This document shows positions 25,680 through 36,701 of a stretch of DNA of 64,000 bases, piece by piece. Positions within the stretch are counted from its first letter, which is position 1, and the number at the start of each line of letters is the position of its first letter. Under the pieces are notes generated by a model. That model had not been told where the DNA came from. It was given only the letters and a program-made list of their open reading frames with translations, and made no database searches. The position numbers and the translations under genes were made by a program. Origin of the DNA: Halomonas stenophila (GTDB lineage: Bacteria; Pseudomonadota; Gammaproteobacteria; Pseudomonadales; Halomonadaceae); the NCBI RefSeq assembly GCF_014192275.1, contig NZ_JACHXR010000001.1, positions 434,001 to 498,000 on the forward strand, written 5' to 3'.

Positions 25680-27497
25680 ATGACCGACTTCCTGTTCAGC
25701 TCCGACCGTCTCCCCTCCGGCCGCCTTGCCCAGGCCTTGCAGCCGCTCCATCTCGAGGATGCCGTCCCGGTGTCGGAGTTTCACGGCGACTGGGGGGCCC
25801 TGGCTGTCACGCCGTCACGCTATTCCGGCTTTGCCCCGGTCGAGACCGATACCCATCTCTGCGTGATCATCGGGGGGCCGGTGCTGTACTTCCGGGATAA
25901 CGACTTCCTGGCCGGCGGCGACCGTCAGGCCGGGACGAAAGCCATTCTCGCTCACTGGCAAGGGGGAGAGGCGGACTGGAGCGAGGATCTCAGCGGTCCC
26001 TTCGTCATCCTGATCATCGACAAGGTCTCGCAGCGGATCACGTGCATCACGGACCTGATGCTGTTCATCCCCGTCTACCGCTATCAGCAGGCATCGTGGC
26101 TATGCCTGGGCACCCACGTCGATGCCGTGGCGGGGGCGTGTGGCCGTGAGGCGGATTTCGATGAAACCTCGCTGGTGGATTTCATCCTGCACGGTGCCGT
26201 CACTTTCCCCCATACGGCCTATCACCTGGTCCAGCTGTGCCATCCGGGAACGGAGCATGAGTTCCAGTTGATCGGCGGTCAGGTGCATGACTTCCCGCAT
26301 GTTCCCTACTGGTGCCCGAAGGAAGAGCCCCTGTTCGATGACCTGGCGTCGGCGGCGGGGGCGCTGCGTGTCGGAGTCGAGGGGTATGTCGAGCGCGTCA
26401 CGAGCTCGATGCATCGCGTGGCCCAGTTCCTGAGCGGTGGCGAGGATTCCCGGGTCGTCGCGTCGATGTTACCGCAACGCTTGGCACGTGATGCGTTCGT
26501 GTTCCTGAACGGCCACACCCGCGAAGAGAGGATCGCCGGCAAGGTGGCCGTGGCCTCGGGCGCGAACTTCCGGCCGCAGTACCGGGGGCCGCTCCACTAC
26601 CTGGAGTTGATGCAGGAGGCGTCTCGGCTGGTCGGCAGCGGGCACCAGTATATCCATGCTCACGCCCTCGGCTTCCATCGCCAGTGCGATCTGTCGTCCT
26701 ACGAGGCGGTGTTTGGCGGCTATCTTGCCGACTGCCTCATCAAGTCCCACCACGCTCGCCCGGTGCCGGGATCGAATTTCTTCGTTTTCCTGCCCCAGGT
26801 CGACATGGGCGGGGAGACGCGCACCCGGGAGGTCAGGAGCGATCTCTTTCCCCGGAGCCTGTTGCGCGAGGTGACCCAACGCCGACGCGCCCATTTTCAG
26901 GAGGTCAGCGCGATCAGGCCCCACAGTGCCCATGAATGGTTCAGACTGTGGCCGATGACCATGGAAACCGCGATTCCCAACCTCTACAGCAACCGGCGCC
27001 TGTTCCGCAGCTATGAGATGTTCACCTGCAAGGAAGCGGTCAAGGTGAGCGCCGCCACGCCAATCGCCTGGAAGTTGAATCGGCGGCTGTTCCTGAAGGC
27101 GTTCCGGCCCTATCTGAAACCGACTCGGTTCCTGTTCCATACCGATGGGCGGCTGCCCTATTTTCCCTGGTGGGTCAACCTGCCCCTTCGTACCTCGTTG
27201 TGGTCTGCTCGCCAGTTGTTGCGGCGCACCGGGCTACAGACGCAATACCAGGGATCCTGGGCTGACTGGAAGTCGGTGATCGCGAGCCAGCCGTGGAAGC
27301 GCCTGTGCGAGACCACGACGCCGGAGAGCATGAGCCTGCCGTCACTGCGGGCGGCGTTGGCCAATGAGGCGCTGGCGCCGGGCAGGCTGTCCGTGCCTCA
27401 GCAGGTCAACCTTCTGCAGGTCTGCTACCTGACCTCGGCGGCCTGCCGTTGGGGGGCGGGTGAGGCGTCCCGGGCCGACACCCTGCTGTCTCGTTGA
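25680..27497 (+). CDS. Asparagine-synthase-like protein lacking the glutaminase nucleophile
   Basis: A 605-residue protein with an N-terminal Ntn-like region and a C-terminal synthase domain with PP-loop SGGEDSR at about 252-258. The N-terminus begins MTDFLFSS, with no Cys at position 2, so it probably cannot hydrolyse glutamine and may use ammonia or another nucleophile; beta-lactam-synthetase-like enzymes are a known precedent for such loss. ATG 25680 is preferred (AGGG six bases upstream); GTG 25641 is in frame but only one base from its purine run. Adenylation of a carboxylate followed by amide formation is the likely chemistry. It stands alone between a terminator and a repeat; a role in polysaccharide decoration is inferred from location. 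Confidence 0.75.
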   Translation: MTDFLFSSDRLPSGRLAQALQPLHLEDAVPVSEFHGDWGALAVTPSRYSGFAPVETDTHLCVIIGGPVLYFRDNDFLAGGDRQAGTKAILAHWQGGEADWSEDLSGPFVILIIDKVSQRITCITDLMLFIPVYRYQQASWLCLGTHVDAVAGACGREADFDETSLVDFILHGAVTFPHTAYHLVQLCHPGTEHEFQLIGGQVHDFPHVPYWCPKEEPLFDDLASAAGALRVGVEGYVERVTSSMHRVAQFLSGGEDSRVVASMLPQRLARDAFVFLNGHTREERIAGKVAVASGANFRPQYRGPLHYLELMQEASRLVGSGHQYIHAHALGFHRQCDLSSYEAVFGGYLADCLIKSHHARPVPGSNFFVFLPQVDMGGETRTREVRSDLFPRSLLREVTQRRRAHFQEVSAIRPHSAHEWFRLWPMTMETAIPNLYSNRRLFRSYEMFTCKEAVKVSAATPIAWKLNRRLFLKAFRPYLKPTRFLFHTDGRLPYFPWWVNLPLRTSLWSARQLLRRTGLQTQYQGSWADWKSVIASQPWKRLCETTTPESMSLPSLRAALANEALAPGRLSVPQQVNLLQVCYLTSAACRWGAGEASRADTLLSR

Positions 27498-27543
27498 GTC
27501 GCCTGGTGCGGGCGGGATGCGAGGGGGCGCTCGGCCTGGGGAT

Positions 27544-27617
27544 GCCTCGGGCGCCTGGCGGCGCCATCGCCGATACGTCGGACCGGTTCTATCGTCGATG
27601 CGTCGGACCGGCGCTCC
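27544..27617 (+). repeat. Dispersed palindromic repeat, copy 2 (with duplicated end)
   Basis: The segment matches 18687-18735 over GCCTCGGGCGCCTGGCGGCG...CGGACCGG, then repeats its last part after an 11-bp spacer (GATGCGTCGGACCGGCGCTC). It lies between two convergent genes at the border of the polysaccharide locus. Confidence 0.85.
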
Positions 27618-27648
27618 CTCAGGTCCAGCCCTCCCCCAAGAGTTGTCG

Positions 27649-28062
27649 TCATTTGGCCCCGAAGCAGGGCGGCGAGGCCGGTTCCCGATCCTCGGCATCT
27701 TCGTCCTCGAGGGCCTTGAGCAGTGCCTCCCGGAGCATCGGCAGGTGAGAGGCCTCGAGATCCCGTGCCGCCGAGAGCAGGGTCAGACGCTCCTGCCGGG
27801 CGTGACGCATCAGCGGCAACAGGCAGTCGGGATCGTCGCGCAGCTCGCCGCGGTAGCGCGCGGCAAACACGCTGGCACTGATCTCCCCCTGATGGTACTG
27901 CCGGCGCAGGGCGGGGGAGGGCGAGGCATCACGATACCAGTCGGTCAGTGCCAGGGATTCCCGGCGCTTGCCCCGCGGCCATAGGCGGTCGACCAGTATC
28001 CGGGCACCGTCCTCGGCTTCCGGTGCCTGGTAGATGCGCTTGAACACGATGTCGTAACTCAT
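27649..28062 (-). CDS. DUF488 (YeaO-like) family protein
   Basis: A 137-residue protein with the DUF488 hallmarks 'FKRIYQAPEAEDGARILVDR' and 'LWPRGKRRE', plus a later 'LTLLSAARD'. Members are small soluble proteins of unknown function, once proposed to bind nucleic acid or act in stress. Length is normal apart from an acidic tail. The start overlaps the stop of the upstream C39-like lipoprotein gene by four bases, so the two are co-translated. Confidence 0.85.
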   Translation of the reverse strand: MSYDIVFKRIYQAPEAEDGARILVDRLWPRGKRRESLALTDWYRDASPSPALRRQYHQGEISASVFAARYRGELRDDPDCLLPLMRHARQERLTLLSAARDLEASHLPMLREALLKALEDEDAEDREPASPPCFGAK

Positions 28063-29030
28063 CCATCTGTCTCCTGATCGAGGGCCGCCTGTTCCTCCCG
28101 GGCCCTCGCCTGCCAGGGCCCGGGGAGCGCGGCCGCCCGGGCCAAGGCACGACGTGCCATCTGCAGGTCTCCCTCCCGGCTTGCCAGCAGGCCCAGGTTG
28201 AGCCAGGCCGGTGCCAGCTCGGGATCGGCGGCCGTGGCGGCACGGTAGGCCGCCATGGCCCCGGGCCGATCGCCGGTCGAGTGATGGGCATTGCCCAGGG
28301 CGAACTGCACCATCGCCGCGGTGGGGTGGCGCTCGGCGAGGGCCTGCCAGGCGGGCAGGGCCGCCCGGCTGCCCCGCGCCGCCTCGAAATCGGCGATCGC
28401 CCGGGTGGCGGCATCGGCGTCGAGGCTGGCCGGCAGCTCACCCGGTGGCAGTGCCACGAAGGCCCAGCGGTCGCTGCGGGCCCAGGTGGCATCGAAGCGC
28501 GCGAAGTCGACGGCACGGCCGGGCGTCATGCCGGTATGCAAGATCAGTGACTCGTCCGGCAGGTCGTAGCCGATGGCGACGGCATAGTGCCACAGCGGCC
28601 AGGCGGGGAGCGCCAGGTTCTGCATCACCACCACCGGATGCCCGGCCGCCAGTTCCTCGAGAAGGGCGCCGAACGCCCCCGGGAGCCGGAACGGGATCAT
28701 CCCCTGGCGGCGTACCGTGGCGAGCATCTCCGGTTGCACGCTGCCTTCCCGCCCGGGCAGGAAGACCTGGGGAATGAGGGCGTCGACACCGACATCGCGG
28801 CCGCCGGCGTTGAGCACCATGGCCAGTGATGCCGGCCCGCACTGGTAGTCGCGCTGACCATGGAAGGGCACGTCGTCGAGACGTACCCGGTCGGGCAGGG
28901 CGTCACGGGTGGCGGGCGTCAGTTGGGGGGCGGTCGCGCACCCCGTCAGCAACAACAGGTAGGCCACCATCACAAGAACGCCCGCGATGCGGGCGTTCTT
29001 GCGTTCCTGTGGCCGGAAGGGGCCGGTCAT
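28059..29030 (-). CDS. PA2778-family C39-like cysteine peptidase lipoprotein with TPR repeats
   Basis: A 323-residue protein with a lipoprotein signal ending LLTGC (Cys31). The papain-like C39 domain has Cys in 'YQCGPASLAMVL', His in 'LWHYAVAIGYD' and a following Asp. The C-terminal third, from about residue 215, forms TPR-type helices ('VQFALGNAHHSTGDRPGAM', 'AWLNLGLLASREGDLQMA'). It should sit in the envelope. It lies 15 bases after a PA2779-like gene, the partner seen in Pseudomonas and relatives. The pair is conserved, but its substrate is not known to me. Confidence 0.85.
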   Translation of the reverse strand: MTGPFRPQERKNARIAGVLVMVAYLLLLTGCATAPQLTPATRDALPDRVRLDDVPFHGQRDYQCGPASLAMVLNAGGRDVGVDALIPQVFLPGREGSVQPEMLATVRRQGMIPFRLPGAFGALLEELAAGHPVVVMQNLALPAWPLWHYAVAIGYDLPDESLILHTGMTPGRAVDFARFDATWARSDRWAFVALPPGELPASLDADAATRAIADFEAARGSRAALPAWQALAERHPTAAMVQFALGNAHHSTGDRPGAMAAYRAATAADPELAPAWLNLGLLASREGDLQMARRALARAAALPGPWQARAREEQAALDQETDG

Positions 29031-29045
29031 TCGCTGCCTCGGGTC

Positions 29046-29441
29046 TCAGCGGGTGAAGGGGTAGACATCGGTGAGGCCGAGGATATCGGTCACCAGCAGG
29101 ATGACGAAGACGGCGAAGAGGACGCCGACCACGCTGGCCCCGGCGGGCAGTTGATCGAGACGCTCGGCCATCTGGCGGGCTTCCTCGTCGGAGAGGGCGG
29201 CCACCCGGGCTTCCACCTCGGTCGGCGAGACGCCCTGGGCCAGGAGCTGCTGCTGAACGTCGTCGCGGGCGAGGACCTCGCGGATCTTGGCTCGATCGCT
29301 CTGGGCGGAGCTGGCGTCGAGTACGGCCGTGGTGCCGACAAGGTCATCGTCGGCCGGCACGGGGGCGGCGGCGACCGGCAGGCTGCCCAGGACCAGGGCG
29401 GCGATCAGGAGCGGGCTGAGGAGTCGGCTGAGTCGTTTCAT
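29046..29441 (-). CDS. PA2779-family small membrane protein
   Basis: A 131-residue protein with a signal peptide (residues about 1-25), a helical middle that begins 'REVLARDDVQQQLLAQGVSP', and one C-terminal membrane helix (about 100-120). Members are found directly upstream of PA2778-type peptidases and could be their substrate or anchor; the function is unknown. It is the first gene of a three-gene minus-strand operon. Confidence 0.82.
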   Translation of the reverse strand: MKRLSRLLSPLLIAALVLGSLPVAAAPVPADDDLVGTTAVLDASSAQSDRAKIREVLARDDVQQQLLAQGVSPTEVEARVAALSDEEARQMAERLDQLPAGASVVGVLFAVFVILLVTDILGLTDVYPFTR

Positions 29442-29743
29442 GATGGCGTTCCTTTTTCTGTCATGGTTGGTCCGGCTCGTGTCCGCTCTGCATGGGGCCT
29501 CCTTGTCCCATGCCGGCGGCGATGCCCCGACAGTATAGAATATAAGTCACTGACGTTTCACGACTCTGCGTTGATTTCCTTGGCATTGCCTGGTCGCGGC
29601 CCGGCCGGCTACGGGGTCCCGCCGCCGTGAAGTGCTTGGCTGTCCGGTGGTGTCGCAGGGGGCGTCGCCCCCCAACCCTGGAGCGGATGTCTCGCATCGC
29701 GCGGGGGCCTGTGTCGCTGCGGCGGGCATGGCGAGTCGGGAAC
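29442..29743. other. Intergenic region, no gene seen
   Basis: About 300 bases between two minus-strand transcription units. A short dyad GGGGGCGTCGCCCCCC lies at about 29658-29673, without a T-run. The promoter for the PA2779/PA2778 operon should lie in the left part, but no clear boxes are visible. Confidence 0.55.
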
Positions 29744-30802
29744 TCAGCCGACCCGATAGGAGGAGGGCAGTTCCGCCAGCGGGCCGCGGCCGCCGGCCAG
29801 CGTCAGGGCCAGGTCATGCAGGCCGTCCCAGAGGGGAATGGGACTCGCGCCCTTGATCGCCAGGTCCAGTCGCTGGGCGAACAGCAGTAGCTTGTGCAGG
29901 CGCTTCATGGGCAGGCGGCTCAGGGCCTGTTGGTAGGCGGGGCGTCGCTTGTCGAAGATGGGGGGTTTCTGCGCCTTGCAGGCATGCTCGAGGCTCTGGC
30001 CCTGGTCCAGGTGCTGGTGAAGCGAGAGCAGCAGACGCAGTTCGCGGGTCAGCGCCCAGAGCACGATGGGGGCCTCGACCCCCTCGCCCTGCAGCCCGGC
30101 CATGATGCGGGCGACGCGCACGCGCTCGCCCTTCAGGCAGGCATCCATCAGCGTGAAGACGTCGAAGCGGGCGCTGTCCTCCACGCCCCCGGCGACCTGT
30201 TGCGGCGAGATCCGCGCGCCGGGAGGGGACAGCAGGGCGAGCTTCTGCAGCTCCTGGTCGGCGGCCAGCAGGTTGCCCTCGGTGCGCTCGCCGAGCAGGC
30301 GGGCGGCATCGAGGTCCATCGTCAGCCCATGGCGACCGGCCCGGTCGCGCAGCCAGAAGTGCAGTCGCGAGGCGTCCACCGGCCAGACCGGGACGAAGAG
30401 CCCGGCCTTGTCCAGGGCCTTGAACCAGGCGCTCTTCTGCTCCCGGTAGTCGAGTTTGCCGGCGGCGATCAGCAGCACGTTGTCGCTCGTCGCCATGCCC
30501 TCGGCGTATTCGCGCAGTGCCTTGGCGCCTTCCTGGCCGGGCTTGCCGTTGCCCAGGCGCAACTCGATGAGCTTGCGCGAGGCGAACAGCGAGAGGCTGG
30601 CCGAGGCCTCGGTGAGTCGACCCCAGGCGAAGTTGGCCTCCACGTGGAGCACCTCGCGTTCCTCGATGCCCGCCGCCCGGGCGGCGCCACGCACCGCGTC
30701 ACAGGCTTCCATGTGCTGCAGGGGTTCGTCGCCGGCGACGATCACCACCGGCGGCAGTGACTTGGCCAGGGCCGGTTCGAGCTTGTCGGGAAAGACCTTC
30801 AC
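29744..30802 (-). CDS. holA: DNA polymerase III subunit delta
   Basis: A 352-residue clamp-loader subunit with the three-domain HolA pattern: an AAA-like N-terminal 'PPVVIVAGDEPLQHMEACD', then 'NVLLIAAGKLDYREQKS', and the C-terminal collar part 'IVLWALTRELRLLLSLHQ'. Delta opens the beta clamp in the gamma complex. A GTG start at 30802 (VKVFPDKL) is chosen because AAGGG precedes it and the family starts with this block; longer frames run back through lptE. It begins 10 bases after the lptE stop, the conserved lptE-holA arrangement. Confidence 0.93.
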   Translation of the reverse strand: MKVFPDKLEPALAKSLPPVVIVAGDEPLQHMEACDAVRGAARAAGIEEREVLHVEANFAWGRLTEASASLSLFASRKLIELRLGNGKPGQEGAKALREYAEGMATSDNVLLIAAGKLDYREQKSAWFKALDKAGLFVPVWPVDASRLHFWLRDRAGRHGLTMDLDAARLLGERTEGNLLAADQELQKLALLSPPGARISPQQVAGGVEDSARFDVFTLMDACLKGERVRVARIMAGLQGEGVEAPIVLWALTRELRLLLSLHQHLDQGQSLEHACKAQKPPIFDKRRPAYQQALSRLPMKRLHKLLLFAQRLDLAIKGASPIPLWDGLHDLALTLAGGRGPLAELPSSYRVG

Positions 30803-30812
30803 GATACGCCCT

Positions 30813-31304
30813 TCATGCCTCGGCGAGCGGGCGCAGGCGGTCGAGCAGCTGGCGGGCGGCCTCGCGGCGCAGCCGTTCCTTGACCGCCTCGCGCTGTTCG
30901 TCGCCGGCCAGCAGGTTGTCCTCGCTGACGTCGAAGCGCTCGCTGACGTCCAGGGTCTGCTGGTCGAGGCGATAGGCGCCATCGGCGCGTCGCTGGACCG
31001 AGAAGGGCACGCGCAGCGTCATCTCGTGTTCCTGGTTGCCCGAGTCGAGCACGCTCAGGCCGCGCTCCACGAACTCCCCGGCGCCGAGGTTGAGCACCAG
31101 GGGGGCGTCGTCACGCACCTGGGTGCCGGCGGCCTCGAGCCGCTCCGTGGCCACCCGCCGGAACTCGCCCTCGCTGCCGGCGATGGCCAGTGCCTCGAGG
31201 CGCAGGGCGGACCGACCGTACCCGCGCAGGTGGAAGCCGCAGCCGGCCAGTGCCAGGGAGGCACCGGCGGCGAGACTCAGGCGAAGCAGGGTGCGACGTT
31301 GCAT
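30813..31304 (-). CDS. lptE: LPS-assembly lipoprotein LptE
   Basis: A 163-residue lipoprotein with signal peptide and lipobox LALAGC, followed by 'GFHLRGYG', the usual LptE opening. LptE plugs the LptD barrel and helps insert LPS into the outer membrane. ATG 31304 has AAGGAG upstream. It lies 19 bases after leuS, in the classical leuS-lptE-holA order. Confidence 0.94.
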   Translation of the reverse strand: MQRRTLLRLSLAAGASLALAGCGFHLRGYGRSALRLEALAIAGSEGEFRRVATERLEAAGTQVRDDAPLVLNLGAGEFVERGLSVLDSGNQEHEMTLRVPFSVQRRADGAYRLDQQTLDVSERFDVSEDNLLAGDEQREAVKERLRREAARQLLDRLRPLAEA

Positions 31305-31323
31305 GGAAGCTCCTTTCCGGCCC

Positions 31324-34143
<2,820 letters not shown>

Positions 34144-34251
34144 GGCGCCGGGGACGAGCCGAAGAGGAGGTCCTACGCCAGGGATGGCGTCGGTAGCGTA
34201 CAGGGAGGTATTCACAGCGCCTCCTTGAAGGCTTGTCGACGGATCAGCCCC
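34144..34251 (+). repeat. Structured dispersed repeat, copy A (upstream of ybeL-like gene)
   Basis: About 105 bases match two other copies at 41880 and 44215. Outer arms CCGGGGACGAGCC (34148-34160) and GGCTTGTCGACGG (34230-34242) pair. Inner AGGAGG (34165-34170) pairs with CCTCCT (34220-34225). The central hairpin ACGCCA-GGGA-TGGCGT spans 34175-34190. The repeat ends 65 bases before the next gene. Confidence 0.88.
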
Positions 34252-34315
34252 GAGTGACAACGCTAAGCGCTAGCCCTGTGGCCACCAGGCCCAGTGCGGA
34301 CACGAGGAGACCAGC

Positions 34316-34837
34316 ATGAGCGAGCACAAGGAACCGCAGCATCAGGACCATCGGTTGAAGGACGCCTATGAACGGGTGCTGTCCCGTCTCAAGGAAGGCG
34401 CCGGCGAGCTCAACCGGGAGAACCTGCAGAAGGAACTCGACGAGGCCGTGGAGTTCGAGGCGGAGGTGGAAGAGTTCACCCGGGACGAGCTGTCGCTGCT
34501 GCGTGCCTGGGTCGAGCGCGACCTCAAGGAGATGCGTCGCTACCTGGGCGCCGGCGGCGAGGGCGTGGCCAGCTGGCTAGGCATCGACCTCTCGATGCTC
34601 TCCCGCAAGGTGGTGGAGTCGCTGCTGTCCATCGCCGACCGCAGCCTGGTCGAGCGCGAGCGCCTCGAGGAGGACCTGGAGGCTTCACGGGCCGATTACA
34701 CGGCCGGCGAGATGGCGGCCCCCGGCCGCATGGCCTGCACCCACTGCGACGCCATCGTCGAGCTCGAGGGCATCACCCGTATCGAGCCCTGTCACCAATG
34801 CGGCCATCGCTACTTCGTGCGCGCCCCCCTGGGCTGA
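34316..34837 (+). CDS. YbeL-like (DUF1451) zinc-ribbon protein
   Basis: A 173-residue protein: a charged, coiled-coil-prone N-terminal two thirds ('NLQKELDEAVEFEAEVEE') and a C-terminal zinc ribbon with two CxxC pairs, CTHC and CHQC, 18 residues apart. It matches the YbeL/DUF1451 family, whose function is unknown and which also sits near leuS in E. coli. The ATG has a good purine-rich site. Confidence 0.85.
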   Translation: MSEHKEPQHQDHRLKDAYERVLSRLKEGAGELNRENLQKELDEAVEFEAEVEEFTRDELSLLRAWVERDLKEMRRYLGAGGEGVASWLGIDLSMLSRKVVESLLSIADRSLVERERLEEDLEASRADYTAGEMAAPGRMACTHCDAIVELEGITRIEPCHQCGHRYFVRAPLG

Positions 34838-34867
34838 GTCTCAGGCATCCTCCGAGCGACGCCGGCA

Positions 34868-34895
34868 GGGCAACCGGACAGTGAGCCGGTTGCCC
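34868..34895 (+). terminator. Hairpin after the YbeL-like gene
   Basis: Arms GGGCAACCGG and CCGGTTGCCC with an eight-base loop start 30 bases after the stop codon. There is no clear T-run, so termination strength is uncertain. Confidence 0.65.
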
Positions 34896-35239
34896 CGCGG
34901 CGAGCCTCCTGCGCGCCCCGGGCGGTGATCGGCTCGCTGCTCTTGCGGGGCAGCGGCAGCATCAGGCCATAACGGAACGCCTGGCCGTACCCTCCTACAG
35001 TGGACGCCGAAGATCCACTGGCAGAGACCGATGTCTCTTGTTTGAAACGACCCTCTAATCCTTTTTTCCTATGCCGATGCATTAGCAATACCACCTGGCA
35101 ACAGGCCAGGTGAAGTGTAACTATTTGTAATAGTTTGTATGCAAAAATAGTGTTCGTGTGGACTTGTGTTTGTTTGTTGTAAAGCCTCGGGTGAGGGCAA
35201 CGGCAACGCCATGGGGCGGCGGAGACCGAGGAGATAGCC
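34896..35239. promoter_or_regulatory. AT-rich upstream region of the GNAT-PhyH-PLP-ATP-grasp cassette, with a dyad
   Basis: About 340 bases with no gene. A dyad CACCTGG-caacagg-CCAGGTG lies at 35092-35112 and could be an operator. The next 80 bases are strikingly AT-rich for this genome, which suits a regulated promoter, although no -35/-10 pair with correct spacing can be named. GAGGAG precedes the GNAT start. Confidence 0.5.
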
Positions 35240-35725
35240 ATGACGCTGATGATGCACAGCTCGCGAATCTGGCATGCCGGCCCGGGCGAGATTGCCGGCT
35301 GGGAGCTTCCGCTGCGTCGACTGGTGCGTGAAGAGCAGGCGCGCCAGGCAGGGGCGCTGATTCGCGGCGTCGATCTCGACGCCTACCTCGATCGAGTCGT
35401 CGCGCGAGGCGAGTTCGTGCTGTTGACGCTGGATGAGCACCTGGGCGGGTTTTGCGCCTTCTATGCCTTCGACCCGGCGCTCGACAGCGCCTTTATCACA
35501 CTCTTCGTGGTGGCCCCCGAGGGACGCGGCCTGGGGCTGGCCGAAGCGATGCTGGCGTGCGTGGCGACCCAGGCCCGGCAGCGGGGCTATCGCTATCTGA
35601 CGCTCTGGGTGGGTGAGGACAACGTCCCGGCTTTGCGCTTCTATCGGCGCCAGGGATTCCGGGTGCTGGCACATGATGACGAGAAAGGGCAGGTCTTCGT
35701 GCGCCTGACAGTGGGGGAGGCGTGA
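35240..35725 (+). CDS. GNAT-family N-acetyltransferase
   Basis: A 161-residue protein with the GNAT fold: the acetyl-CoA pyrophosphate loop 'VVAPEGRGLGLAEAML' (motif A, R/QxxGxG/A type) and 'NVPALRFYRRQGFRVL' (motif B). It would acetylate an amine, possibly the product of the decarboxylase-like enzyme two genes later. It is the first gene of a four-gene run in one direction: GNAT, dioxygenase, PLP enzyme, ATP-grasp, with gaps of 75, 49 and 4 bases. Confidence 0.85.
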   Translation: MTLMMHSSRIWHAGPGEIAGWELPLRRLVREEQARQAGALIRGVDLDAYLDRVVARGEFVLLTLDEHLGGFCAFYAFDPALDSAFITLFVVAPEGRGLGLAEAMLACVATQARQRGYRYLTLWVGEDNVPALRFYRRQGFRVLAHDDEKGQVFVRLTVGEA

Positions 35726-35800
35726 AGCCGGCTCGGGGCGCAGGCCATCATCGATCACGGGCGGCAGTCGACCGTACGGGCTAGAGGAAGGGGGGGCAAC

Positions 35801-36652
35801 ATGCAAGGACATCATGCACTGAGCACAGGTGAGGGAGGAGTCGCCGGCGAGGGGGGGCCGGAGGCCGAACCGTCGATGAGTGTGGAGGAGTTCGACACCC
35901 GGATTCGGCGCGACGGCTGGGTAGTGTTCGAGCGTGCGCTATCGCCGGCCTTCACCCGCCTACTGAGACAGGATTGCCTGAAGTGGATCGCGCATTGTCA
36001 GGCCCTGCAGGTGCGCAACGGCGTCAACGCCTCCGGCGATGGGACGGGGCACCACTGCCTGGGCGCCGGCGACAGCATCGACCGCTACATCCACATGCAC
36101 CTGTTCCATCCCTATATCGCTCGCTACTTCGATGACGAGCCCTATATATGTCACTCCCTGACGCCTATTGGCGGCTTCCCGGGGCTGAACACCTACGTGC
36201 ACAAGCTGCATCGCGATGTGCGCACCGTGATTCCCGGCTATCCCTTCAAGCTGAACATGCTGGTGATGTGCGATGACTTCACCCCGCACAATGCCACCCG
36301 GGTGCTGACCGGGTCGCATACGCGGACGTCTCCCCCCGAGGTCGAGGAGTTCGAGCGCTGCCACGAGCGCATGCTCGGGCCGGCCGGCTCGGTGGTGCTG
36401 TTCAACTCGGCGCTCTGGCACCAGGGCACCAGAATTCCCGGGCCGGAGCTCCGGGTGGCGTTGACCGTGGGCTATGGCCGGGCCTTCGTGAAGCCTGCCA
36501 TGGACTATGCCCGCATGCTGGGCGAGGCGTACGGCCGGTCGCTGTCGCCGCTGTCCCGCCAGGTGCTGGGCTACAACGCCCGAGTGCCGGTCAGCCTGGA
36601 GGAGTGGTATCGCCCGGCCGGCGAGCGGCTCTATCGCCCCGATCAGGGATGA
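35801..36652 (+). CDS. Phytanoyl-CoA dioxygenase (PhyH) family Fe(II)/2-oxoglutarate oxygenase
   Basis: A 283-residue cupin-fold oxygenase. The iron triad is HxD at His137/Asp139 ('KLHRDVRT') and a distal His207 ('ALWHQGTR'), followed by Arg218 suited to bind 2-oxoglutarate. Family members hydroxylate small molecules or free amino acids; ectoine hydroxylase is a relative, but its typical motifs are absent here. The ATG at 35801 has a purine-rich site (AGGAAGGGGGG); a second Met 25 codons later starts the conserved part, so the first 25 residues may be a loose extension. It is second in the cassette. Confidence 0.82.
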   Translation: MQGHHALSTGEGGVAGEGGPEAEPSMSVEEFDTRIRRDGWVVFERALSPAFTRLLRQDCLKWIAHCQALQVRNGVNASGDGTGHHCLGAGDSIDRYIHMHLFHPYIARYFDDEPYICHSLTPIGGFPGLNTYVHKLHRDVRTVIPGYPFKLNMLVMCDDFTPHNATRVLTGSHTRTSPPEVEEFERCHERMLGPAGSVVLFNSALWHQGTRIPGPELRVALTVGYGRAFVKPAMDYARMLGEAYGRSLSPLSRQVLGYNARVPVSLEEWYRPAGERLYRPDQG

Positions 36653-36701
36653 GCCTGAGGCCTTCCCGAGAAACTCTTCCACCTGCACAGGGGAACCAGA
36701 G

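Noticed and set aside
29627..29890. Short plus-strand gene between PA2779-like gene and holA
   Set aside because: It overlaps the holA 3' end antisense and has no ribosome site or domain.
35801..36652. Ectoine hydroxylase (ectD)
   Set aside because: It is in the PhyH family, but the EctD-specific segments and the ectABC genes are absent.
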